Of a DNA stretch of 64,000 bases, positions 52,201-62,625 are shown one piece after another. A model generated the notes under the pieces. It ran no database searches and was not told the DNA's origin. It was given only the letters and a program-made list of their open reading frames with translations. This DNA comes from Lingula anatina (Eukaryota > Brachiopoda > Lingulata > Lingulida > Lingulidae), in assembly GCF_001039355.2 (NCBI RefSeq), contig NW_019776124.1:1-64000 (forward strand), written 5' to 3'. Made by a program: the position numbers and the translations under genes. Position 1 is the first letter of the stretch, and the number at the start of each line of letters is the position of its first letter.

Positions 52201-55200
52201 AAACTGCTTTCATGTCCATCAGTATCTTTGATGCAGGGTATACTATTATGAAATCATACAAGCTTACAAATCCAAAAATAGCATGGAAAATAACCAGTTG
52301 GCTGTTACACTTAATGTCAGAGAAGTTTAATCCACAAAGAAAAAGTTTTGACGTGTATTATAAAAATCTGAGTAAAATGTCTTTGATCAATGACAGCACT
52401 TTCAGTCACATTGACCTGGATATTATAACAGTATATAAACAACTGTTCTGTTGATATGATATATTTTCTATACTAGTTATATGTTTATTTCTTTTCCTAG
52501 CTGTCCAAACCACATGCTTCATGATATCAATCAAACGGTAGTAAGGCCAGACAAAATGAATTATAAGTTGGTTTTAAATGAACAGTAAATGGAGTGGGTA
52601 GATGAAAAAATTTCTTTGCTTTTTTCTAGTGGGGAAGGGAATGTCAGATTCACTGTGTGGGTGATTTTAGAACATAAAAACAACAGCAGTAAGGTTTTTC
52701 CTAGGGTTAATTGTATAATTCTGCTTAAAAAAAAGCAAATGCATGTTTTTCCATTTGGAAAAAAATATGTGCAAAGAAAAATTAGATTTGCACTCCTTTT
52801 AAAACCAACTTATCAAATTGTTTAGCCTAAATGGCTTATTGGTATTCCTGTCAGCTGGGGTAAAAACTGGAGTACTGTACTTGTGCATAGAATAATGTTA
52901 TCTGCTAATACATAAAGTGGTTCAATGTTATAAAAAAAAAGCCAGTTTGCAACTGAACTCTCTTCTTTTCCCTTCTCATGAAAGAGCCATGATAAACTTT
53001 ATCATGCATTATTGATGAAAAACTTGTTTGTCTGTGTGTGCCTGTATGCATATTGAAGCAGTAATAATATTTACTTTCTCTTCATGAGTTTATCATTAAT
53101 AAATAGTATAAACTAATTATATTAGAATTTAAGAGATTGTTGGCTAAATGTAAGCTGTTTTATGAAATGTAGCCTAATGGAGCCCTTACCATCATCACAA
53201 AGAGAATCGTTTATACTTATAAATTTCGCTGGCAGTTCTGTGCACATTTCTATACCATTGAAAGTGATAAAATTCGCTGGCAGTTCTGTGCACATTTCTA
53301 TACCATTGAAAGTGAGAAATTTTTAAACAAAAAAAAAGTTGCTATCACCCAGCTGTGCTCTGGTTGAGAACATACCTGTAGATACCATCTGATGAGATGT
53401 ACATTAGTATGCCTCTGGGAAGTGGTGTTTCATGGTGTGCTTTGGTCAATTCCCATTTACTTTTTTATGGGAATTTATAAAAATGATTGGTATGATTGCT
53501 TCTGCACCATTAATACATGATGTCATCTGTGTAATAGAAATCACACAGCGTCCTGTCAATGATAGGGTGCACCAATGTTTGATTTTACCATTTAACCCTC
53601 TAAAATCACAGAACTCGGTGTATATTTGGAGATGGCAGTTCAAACTTCCATCTTTGTATGTGTACACACAATGAAAGACTGAAAATAAAGTATGAAAAAA
53701 ATGTAATCCTTTGGTTGTCTTCATATTGAGTTTTCTTGCTCTTTATATGCCAACTACTTTCCACCCACATGTATGCACATTGCATATTGCAATTAAGCCA
53801 TTATAAAGACATAAGCCCAGCTAAACAGTTACAGACTTGGTTTCTCTCTTCCTGATGTGTCAGGAGAGGATACAGAGCAGAGAGAAAGAACAGCTGGGGA
53901 TGTCCTTGGGGAATGTGATTCAGACCATTATCACCAGACTGATCAATGTAATGGGCCCATATGCTACACACCCTGAGTTTCAGATGGCTGTGAAAACTCT
54001 TCTAGTTATGCCTTAGGCTCTATTCCCATAGATTTTAGATCGATCTATCCCCGCGGGGAGTCTCACTAGATTACTTTCAGATAATCCGACTTAAATGCCC
54101 GTCCCGCCTACCACAAGCTGTAAGGGGATAATTAACTTTCGTGTCCGCCCGGCTGACGGCTATTTAGCGTGAACCCCCAGGGAGTTAGGTCGATCTAAAG
54201 AAGGTCGATCTAATCTATGGAAATGGGGTGTTAGGCTGTTATTTCCCATTATACATTCTAAAGGGAAAAAGTATTCTGTCATAGTACTACATATATGCTA
54301 AATTAGAGTGGAGAGCCAACAGTAAGTAACCCTTGCAACTCAGGGTATATGTCCCAGGCTTCACTGCAGTCTTGCTGCCAGAGTTTCAGGGATATCCTGA
54401 GTTTCAGAGGTCACTGGAAACTATTAGAGGCATGCTGGTTTACAAGAAGTGAGTTCTCAGTGACCTGGGACTCGGGGTGGTATGAAAAGTTAGAGCCAAG
54501 TGATGCAGCTGGCACATTGGATGGAATATCTGTTGTTTTTGGTGATGCTTAACCTGATAGTATGAAAAGCTCAAGTCCTTCCATTGAACATATCAAACAC
54601 TTTAAGCTGATCAGAAGCAGTATTGGGGTGGGGGCATGGTAGCAAAGTAAATGGTGCTGAATGCATTACATATATTTCTAAGTTGTCTCGTGGGAAATTT
54701 AAAGATCCTTAGTCCCAGAAGTATATCAGAATGCAGGTTGTCTGTAATTTTTCTGGATAAGTATTGCATATTATTCTTTCATACTGTCGAAGAATCACCT
54801 CTCAGGTTATTTACATGCTGTAGATTTGGTATCTAGGGTTGCATTCCCAGAGATTTAGATCGATCCAGAGATTTAGATTTAGATTGACCAAACTCCCCGG
54901 GGGTTCACGCTAAATTGCAGTCAGCCAAGTGCACACCATAGTTAATTACCCCCTTACAGCTTTAAGTAGGCAGGACAGACGCTTAAGCCAGCTAAGCTGA
55001 CAGTAATCTAGTGAGACAGACTCCCCCTGGGATAGATTGAACTAAAATCTATGGGAATGGTGTCTAGGCCGTAGAGCAGTGTTTTATCAACAAACACTCT
55101 TCTGTAATTCACCCCATCCAGGTAAATACTACTTATCACTGGTAAATACATATCACTGGTGTGATGTAGTCTGGATATCATGGAAATGCCCACTTTGTAG

Positions 55201-55850
55201 CTGTTAAGCCTGTACAAGTGGAAATATGGTAATAATTTATGTTTATGGTCCTTACCTGATAAGGTTTGTTCTAGGCAATAAGAGTTTGCTGTGTCCATCT
55301 GGTAAGGTGAAATGCCTTCATATTAAGAAGTTTTGGTCATAAATCAAATTGTTTTTTTTTATGTAAAAATGTCATTGAGAAGTTAGGACTTGATGGTTCT
55401 CCTGTACTAGTACTTTCATAGGACTGTCACTGAACAAAATACAGACCATCTGTGAATTCCAGTGTGTAACAGGTTTTATGTGAAATGCACCCATTATTTA
55501 TGCCCATCCTTGAGCTCTGATTTATTTTATGATAAACCAATATTTTGTATATAGTAGTTAAAATATTTGATGTCACAAGAATTCACAAGAATATTTGATG
55601 TCAAGAATTTTTAAAACAAATTAAACATTTCTTTTATCTATTGAAAATTTTAATGTTTTCATTATCATTCCAGAGCTTATAAAACTGCTGTCCTCACAGA
55701 TGACCTGCTGACATGTGAAAAAAGAGTTGAGATTTTCAAGCAAGTATGCCAGGTTACAGTGAAGAAGTTCTCTGCCTGTATGCAGGGGGAGGGGAAAGAC
55801 CTGGACAAGAGATTGGTATGTGTTATTGAGTAATAATAATAATAATAATA

Positions 55851-55882
<32 letters not shown>

Positions 55883-57837
55883 ACTTTCTTTAGCTTTTGA
55901 TGTTACACTTTAACATTGTCAAGTATCTATACTACAGCACTTCTAATGCTAGTACTATTTGTTGACATTTTCTTCACCAGTGGTACAAGTATACTACTGG
56001 TTAACAAAATTCTCATTGTATACTCATTTGAAAGATTGACTATTTTGGCTAGAAATTGCTAACATCTTATTACAATTCACCAATTGGATTGATTGCTTGT
56101 TGGTAATATATAAGCATGCTTTCAGTGGCTTAACTGTAAACTTCTGTTTTAATAGAATTAAATATTTAAAAATTCAATAAGGCAAGCTGATTGTCTGTTT
56201 AAGAAGGAACATCTAGTGATCTCTTTTGTGGCTCTCAGATGTTTTGTTTCAATAAAACAATACCACAGCAGATAATTCCAAACATGTTTTATCAGGTCAG
56301 GCCAACACAACTCGCTCTGTCATGACTGCTGCCTCTGCCAGCTTCCCAATACAACTGCTGTATACCTACAGTCCCTGACCCAGACCTAGACACATTAAAA
56401 CAATAAATCAGAATTATTTATATAGCTCTGTATACTGTTATGTATCTGTGGTGGAGAGGTTACGCAGTCTATGGTAGCTGTATCTCAGACCAGGCACCTG
56501 TACTCCTCACTTTTATCATCATGTTAATCTTATGGGGAGGTCTCCTCTCCGTTAACTGGCCTCAGTATCCACCCATTTATGTTGTATTAATGGCCCCAGC
56601 AAAATGAGGGAAGTAAGAGTACACGGCTTGAAAATAAAGAGTCTGATCCAACCCTTGTTAACACATCTGGAAGGCATGTAGAGTAATGCCCATTGGCAAG
56701 ACTAAAAACTATAAAGAATAGCAAATAATTTGGGTGTTTTATGTCATTATTCTGACATTTTGGGGACAAGTTTTGATTTCTGTGAAGGGAACAAATCCAA
56801 ATATCCATGGAGCACAGGTCAAATGATGTTGTCATTAACATGATTATATAACAAACAAACCCACTCATCAGGACCTCAAGCAGGGATTTCTTTAGAATAG
56901 TTCAATACTGTGAAAATATTAAACAAAATGAATATGTTGGTTTACACATATAGAGTATGGATCTTGGCAGTGATCATATCACTAGTGGATGGAAGTTCTG
57001 TGTTTTGGCAACTCTCTTGTCATAACAGTGCCCCAGAGGCATGCATCCACTAGAGGTCTGCATGCTTTACAAGTCACACCAAGGCTTGATAAGAGGCTTG
57101 AAGGGCAGCGTAAGGTTGTGTATGGAAGTCCTGAAATGTTACAAGCTGTGCTGCTCTACCTGGTTTTGAATGTCTTAGTTACTGTAACATTATAATGTCA
57201 CAATCAGTGGAAAATTAAAGAGGAACAAAAACAAAATGAACCTTACCAATAAAAATGTTCTGAATGTTTTGCAAAACAAAGAAAGAAAAAGAAAAAAAAA
57301 CAAATGAATGAATGAATGAAAAAGATGTGTAACATGGCATGCATATTTGCATATTGATATTTATATTATATATTTTCAGAAAAAGATTCCCGAGTCTCAG
57401 TTGGGGACCAGTATGGCAGAATCTGCTGCAGCTCTGGGAGAAGAGACTCTGATGGGGTAGGGGAAAATATTGACATATTTACCAAGTCTATTCCACAATT
57501 TGAAAATATTATAAATTCTATTGAAATCATGTTTTGTCAAGGATTGTCTCTTCACTTCACACTCAAGATGATGAATCTGGACATTTTCCAAGAGTACTCA
57601 GGTTAAATAGCTGCTTAACAAATGCTTATGCCTACTCTTTGGTATTTATCTATTAAGACTGAGGACTTTTTTCTCGTGCAAAAACATATATAGTTCAGGA
57701 TGCCATGTTCTTGAGATTTCCCAGATATCTACATCTTCTTGTATTCACATATCCAAGTAAACAACAAGAAGCAGGATTACACATGCTGTTTAGTGTTCTT
57801 ATCTTGTTGTTGTGAACTTAATGGATTAAACACTTAC

Positions 57838-57892
<55 letters not shown>

Positions 57893-60800
57893 TGTGAGAT
57901 ATTTAAGTGTAATAAAAGAATACATAATCTTTGTTTAATATATGTTATATGTTAATTCTTTGTCTCATATTTTAGGAGTGTATTTGCAATGTGTGGGGAA
58001 GGGGAAGGAAAAATCAGCCAAGCATTACTAGACTACGAGATGAATGTAGAGCAAGATGTGATCTCACCATTTCAGTCTTTGCTGGAGGTATGTGACCAGT
58101 CTATCTCCTTATGTAAACACTTTATTGCAGTAGTGCTTATGTATTACCAGAATCAGGAATATATAAATAATTTATTAGGATACAAAGCCAACCAAAGCTG
58201 ATAAGTTGGTTAATGAGCAGTGACAAAGTAAACAGGGTCAGAATTTTATTATTATTATTTTTTATATGTAGGATATAAACCAAACAAGACAGCTATATAT
58301 TAAGTTCTATTTTATGTTGTCGTTAAATATTATTATAATTTTTAAATGTCAAATCCACTGTGTGGGTGATTAATAAAAGGTGCAAAAAAAATCTTATTTC
58401 TTCAAAATTGGATGTGGTAGGCTTGTTTACCAACTAATCAGCTTTGTCTGTCCTAATTGAGACTAGGTAATTTTCCATCAATGAAACTAAGAAATATCAA
58501 ACTGATAACAGTTGCCTGTTATAATCATGTAAGTCATTCAATTTAACTTTTATTTGATTATTTAGCTGAAGAAGAAATCTGCAATGTTTTGGTTATATTT
58601 AAAGTAATTTCATAATTGTCTCAAAACAATTTGCAGACTTAATCAAAAAAAATTTTTTTTTGTCTTTAGNAAAAAAAAATTATTTTTGTCTTTAGTGCTT
58701 GTACAGGTCCAAAGGTAGGTGGGTTGGTTAAAAAGTACTGCCATTTTGGCTAGAAAAGATCCACTATGAATCAAAATTTGATCTAGGTCCACTTTTTTAA
58801 AAAAGACCCCCCCCCCTTTCCTTTGAAATTGCTGGCCACATGCCCCATGTATTGCATAAAGTACTGTGTTATTACTTTTAGAATGAGATTCCTAGTATCA
58901 CTAAGACAAGGAAACAGCTGGCCAAGTTGACACTTGATATGGACTCTGCCAGTAACAGGTGAGGAATTAGCAAACAAAGAAGTACTGATTGCCACAGTGA
59001 CATCCAGGATGTGGTTCTAATATTGTATCTTCACATTTTTGTCTTTGTTATTTACTTTGATGTTGATACATTTTTTGCTTATGTCAAAGGTAGTTATTGT
59101 CATTCATGATTTCTTTTTCATTAATATTATATATTTTTTTCTTTCTTATTTTTAATCCACCACCCCAAATAACACCAGCAACAACAACAACAAAAATACA
59201 ACTTTCCTTCTTCCCCCTTCAAAAAAAATTTTTTTTCTGTTTTTATAGTTTGATCTTAAACCTTTCATTCTCATAACAAACTTGTGCCACAATGTCAGAC
59301 CATGACATAAGGTCACAGTTTCATACAGTTTCACACGTTTTCACCATCCTATAGTATAATGTGTGGTGAACACACTGGTGACTTATTTTCCACTTCCTCC
59401 CACCAGGTGGCAGACTGCAGTGCGCCAGTCCCATGCCACAGGTACAAACATGGCTCATGCGGCGGCCAAAGCCGAAACAATCAAAGACGAAATGGAGGAA
59501 GCTTCACAACGAGTAGAACAGTGCAGAGACGCTTTAGCAACAGAAATGTTCACTTTTATTTCAAGAGAGGCTGAATACTGCCAAAGACTACTAACCGTGA
59601 GTATCATATAACATCAGTCTAGATAAAATAATGCAAATTAAAAGATGAAAATATAACTTTTTGTATTTCTAGTATGAAAAAGAAATGTGAGTTAATACTA
59701 AAATTTCTATTATAACAATAACAGTGTTTGTACATATTAACCCAGCCTTTCTATTTCTCACAAAGAGATATCGATTCAGTGAAAAGCAAAATTTCCTGTT
59801 CTGATAAACCTAATCCTCTCAAACCAAGTGATCTGTCCTTTATAACACTGATATTTTCATATCTTCATTGTTTTTCCTAGTTTATTGAAAACCAGGCTCA
59901 GTATCACAGGAATGCACTGGAGTCTTTAGAGAGAATAATACCTGAACTTCAGGGACAAATAGGTAAACTGACAGTAGTCTCAGCTCTAACAGAATTTACC
60001 TTCTTTAATTATGATTCTTGAATGATGAATATCTTGTAAAATGCATGCATTCATTTATAATAGTTGAGCGTTATATTGATAGTAATGTAAAGAACATTAC
60101 TGATAGAAGTAACAGTTCGATACGTATTGTAACTCCTTTGCCATTCTCACTTAAAAAATGAAAATAAATTGACGAAAAGATTAAGATGATGGTAAATGAA
60201 TGAATGAATGAATGAATGAATGAATGAAGAAATAAAGAAGAAAAAATGAATATTTGATATTTCAGACCAACATCCTCTTAAACCTGTCTATGGCTGTCCA
60301 CTGGCTGAGCATCTGCATGTGACAGAGAGAGACATTGCTTCAGTTATAGAAGACTGTGTGTGTACACTACTAGAGATTGGGATGGAGGAAGAAGTGAGTT
60401 CTTTATTCAAATGTAAAGCGGAGAACATTTGACTGTAACTGTTATAGTAATTTATATCCTGTTCCACTGAAAATAAAGGATAAACAGATTTGATTGTTAT
60501 CTTATCCCTTCCTGTTGTTCAAAGTGCAAGGTAATTCTTTTTTTTCTGTTTCAAATATGAAAAAAGACATCTGGATGTTATTTAATCTCTTCCTCTTTCA
60601 CTTTAAAAAGTGCAGTTGACAAAATAATGATTTCAGAAAAAAAAACTTAGTCACATTTAGTCAAATTAAGATATGTAAAACAGCCACTGTTTAGCATATT
60701 TGTTAACCAATGGCATAACTGTCTATTTGTTTGCAGGGGTTATTTAGGGTTGCAGGTGGAGCTGCAAAAGTGAAAAAATTAAAGGTATTTATTTATATAT

Positions 60801-62625
60801 TTGCACCACCAGTTTTGTGTGGTAGTGAGTACATTCAATTTTATCAGTCTTTGTTATAATTCTATTCCTCGTCCAGCATACTAATACTGAGTCACTAAGG
60901 TTGAAGTAAGAGAGCAGTTCTGCCTTGATCTGTATTTGATAGTAATGAACAAAGGGATACCATAACTTCAGAATTTTTCACAAACTGCAAACATTTGCAT
61001 TGTTATTGTATAATTTTAAGGAATTGGAGATAACTGTGGCCATAGTAATATGTCAGTGCACAAATTTGTTGTTCTTGTTTTTGTGGTGGTGATGGTTCTT
61101 CTTCTTTTTATTCTTCTTTTTATTCATTTATGTATTCATTTTTGTCATCTTCAGGCAGCTTTTGATGCTGGCATAGTAGATATGAGTGATTATGTTCGCG
61201 ACATCCACTGTATTGCTGGTGCTTTAAAACTTTACCTTCGGGAACTCCCCGAGCCTCTCTTAACATATGACTTATACGACGAGTGGATGGCAGCGGCACA
61301 AATGTAAGTCACAAATATTTTATTTATATACTAGATAAAAGCCTGTACATAACCTGATAGTATGTCTGTAAAGAAATGTACATAAGGACTTGAATAGGCA
61401 AAAAAATTATATCTTAAACAAGTTTAATGAAGAGTAGAGAAGTGGAAGGTGTTCTTTGTATATGCACACACCCTTTCTATTAAGAAATATGCTAATCCAG
61501 ACTGTTTTATAGGAATAATAAAATTGTTATGATTTCTCCCATATGTTTTAGACAAGATCCAGATCAGAGGCTACAAGCTTTATGGATGACGGCAAATAAA
61601 TTACCAAAACCAAACTACGATAATTTAAAGTAAGTAATAGTAACACCACTATTCAGTGACAAACCTGAGTGAAAAGTATGTCACACACATTGCTGACAAG
61701 AAGTGTACCTGACTTCTACTTTGGCATATGTCAAGAACAGGGGCAGTGTTACTCACTGTCATGCATGACGTGCATGTTTGCGAAATAGCCTGTATCTTTT
61801 GTACTCGACATTTGCCAAGGTATAAGTGCATATTACCAAGGATCAATATAATTGATAGTTCATATTATCATCAAATGTATATTCCATAGTAAATCAGATT
61901 TAACAAATATACACTGTAGAGTTTTATGTTTAAGTTTTCTGACACAGTAAGATAAAAGTACAGCCAAATCTTTCAGTGCTTTTTGACAAATCATATTATT
62001 TATCTGTGACATTTTATAATTCCTTGGAATTTTGTTTCAGATATCTCATAAAATTCTTGGCCAAATTGGCAGAATCTTCAGAGGTGAATAAAATGAATGC
62101 TAGCAATATAGCTATTGTGATAGGACCAAATTTGATATGGCCCAGTAATGATACAGGGTGAGTGAAATATGAACAAGAACTCATTATTTTTCTAGCATTG
62201 CATAAAATGAGATGAGTGAAAATAATGAAAAGGGTAGGTATGAGCATGTAAACATATTATATTTAAAAATATCGTAGCAGGCTGTATGAAATCAGAGAAG
62301 TTATTTATGTTTCCTTGTTATACCACATAGTGTTGAAGTGACTGCTGTTGGGAAACATTTGAGCCTAAAATCCTTAAAAGCAGTGCAAATTGAAGAGCAT
62401 TCCATCTATTCAGATAATTTCATCTTTACCCTTTTAAAGCTATTTTTTTTTTCACTAGATGTCTCTTAGTGTCTGTCATAAAAAAAAAAAAACAGACATG
62501 CTGGAAGGCCTATCACTTTAAAAAGGATTATTTTGTCCTTTTCAGGCCCAGTGTTCTCACTGCTTCCACACAATCCTCTATCACAGAATCTTTTGTGACC
62601 CATGCTGAGTGGTTCTTTCCTGGAG
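49267..62625 (+). CDS. ARHGAP17: BAR-RhoGAP of the ARHGAP17/ARHGAP44/SH3BP1 (RICH) family, 3' partial
   Basis: Exons: 49267-49337, 55674-55815, 57380-57456, 57976-58087, 58882-58958, 59407-59596, 59881-59962, 60266-60393, 60737-60784, 61155-61303, 61552-61629, 62041-62157, 62546-62625. They give 450 codons plus one base in frame; the last visible donor (GTGAGT at 62626) shows that the gene continues beyond 64000. Residues 1 to about 240 are a BAR domain, starting with a basic amphipathic helix ([18 protein letters not shown]); conserved blocks are [15 protein letters not shown] and [20 protein letters not shown]. The RhoGAP domain covers about 265-450: arginine finger Arg297 in [16 protein letters not shown], then [33 protein letters not shown] and [12 protein letters not shown]. 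The protein should bend or sense membranes and stimulate GTP hydrolysis by Rac/Cdc42. The family's Pro-rich tail is not in the window. Invertebrates probably have one gene for the three vertebrate paralogues, so the symbol is approximate. Confidence 0.92.
53222..53320 (+). repeat. 50-base tandem duplication
   Basis: Two adjacent copies containing TTCGCTGGCAGTTCTGTGCA and CATTTCTATACCATTGAAAG, almost identical. Confidence 0.9.
53855..54016 (+). pseudogene. Coding-like fragment of unknown origin in RhoGAP intron 1
   Basis: An open frame of 53 codons runs from ATG at 53855 to TAG at 54014-54016. The peptide contains [20 protein letters not shown] and [20 protein letters not shown]. It looks like a pair of amphipathic helices, as in helical-repeat proteins, unlike the low-complexity translations elsewhere in the introns. 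A plausible acceptor (CTGATGTGTCAG) ends at 53862. I do not recognise the family. It ends six bases before a transposon copy. It may be a small gene, a nested exon or a captured gene piece. Confidence 0.3.
54023..54222 (+). mobile_element. Terminal-inverted-repeat element, copy 3 (fullest copy)
   Basis: Begins TTCCCATAGATTTTAGATCG and ends CGATCTAATCTATGGAA. Contains GTCTCACTAGATTACTTTC and the shared core with GGGGATAATTAACTTTCG and GTGAACCCCCAGGGAGTTAG. About 200 bases. Confidence 0.75.
54340..54450 (+). pseudogene. Second coding-like fragment in RhoGAP intron 1
   Basis: After an acceptor-like CTTGCAACTCAG, one frame reads [19 protein letters not shown] then [13 protein letters not shown], and a donor-like GTGAGT follows at about 54449. 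It shares the short motif PEFQ with the fragment 300 bases upstream. It lies between two inverted copies of the same transposon. Another frame over the same bases is also open, so the reading frame is uncertain. Confidence 0.2.
54844..55057 (-). mobile_element. Terminal-inverted-repeat element, copy 4 (inverted)
   Basis: The same family in the opposite direction to copy 3: the core reads GGGGGTTCACGCTAAATTGC and TAGTTAATTACCCCCTTACA, and the ends are TTCCCAGAGATTTAGATCGA and ACTAAAATCTATGGGAA. It lies about 620 bases after copy 3. Confidence 0.75.
55831..55881. repeat. TAA then TTA repeat, self-complementary
   Basis: A TAA run followed directly by a TTA/TAT run, starting 15 bases after the RhoGAP exon 2 end. 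The two halves can pair into a perfect hairpin. Confidence 0.9.
57837..57893. repeat. TTTA microsatellite
   Basis: About 14 TTTA units in RhoGAP intron 3. Confidence 0.95.
58694..58850 (+). mobile_element. G-rich dispersed repeat, copy 2
   Basis: Shares with 6463-6645 the order: a TTTTGGCTAGAAAAGATCCA-like block, GGTCCACTTTT, AAAGACCCCCC and GAAATTGCTGG. It lies just before RhoGAP exon 5 and is diverged. Confidence 0.45.
60195..60230. repeat. ATGA microsatellite
   Basis: About nine units, 36 bases before RhoGAP exon 8. Confidence 0.95.

Larger units (their letters stand above)
49338..55673 (+). other. RhoGAP intron 1
   Basis: The join of exons 1 and 2 ([16 protein letters not shown]) follows the family sequence, so no coding exon of this gene is missing here. 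The intron holds a 50-base tandem duplication at 53222-53320, two inverted copies of a terminal-inverted-repeat element, and coding-like fragments at 53855-54016 and 54340-54450, listed separately. The first 3.8 kb show nothing else. Confidence 0.7.
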
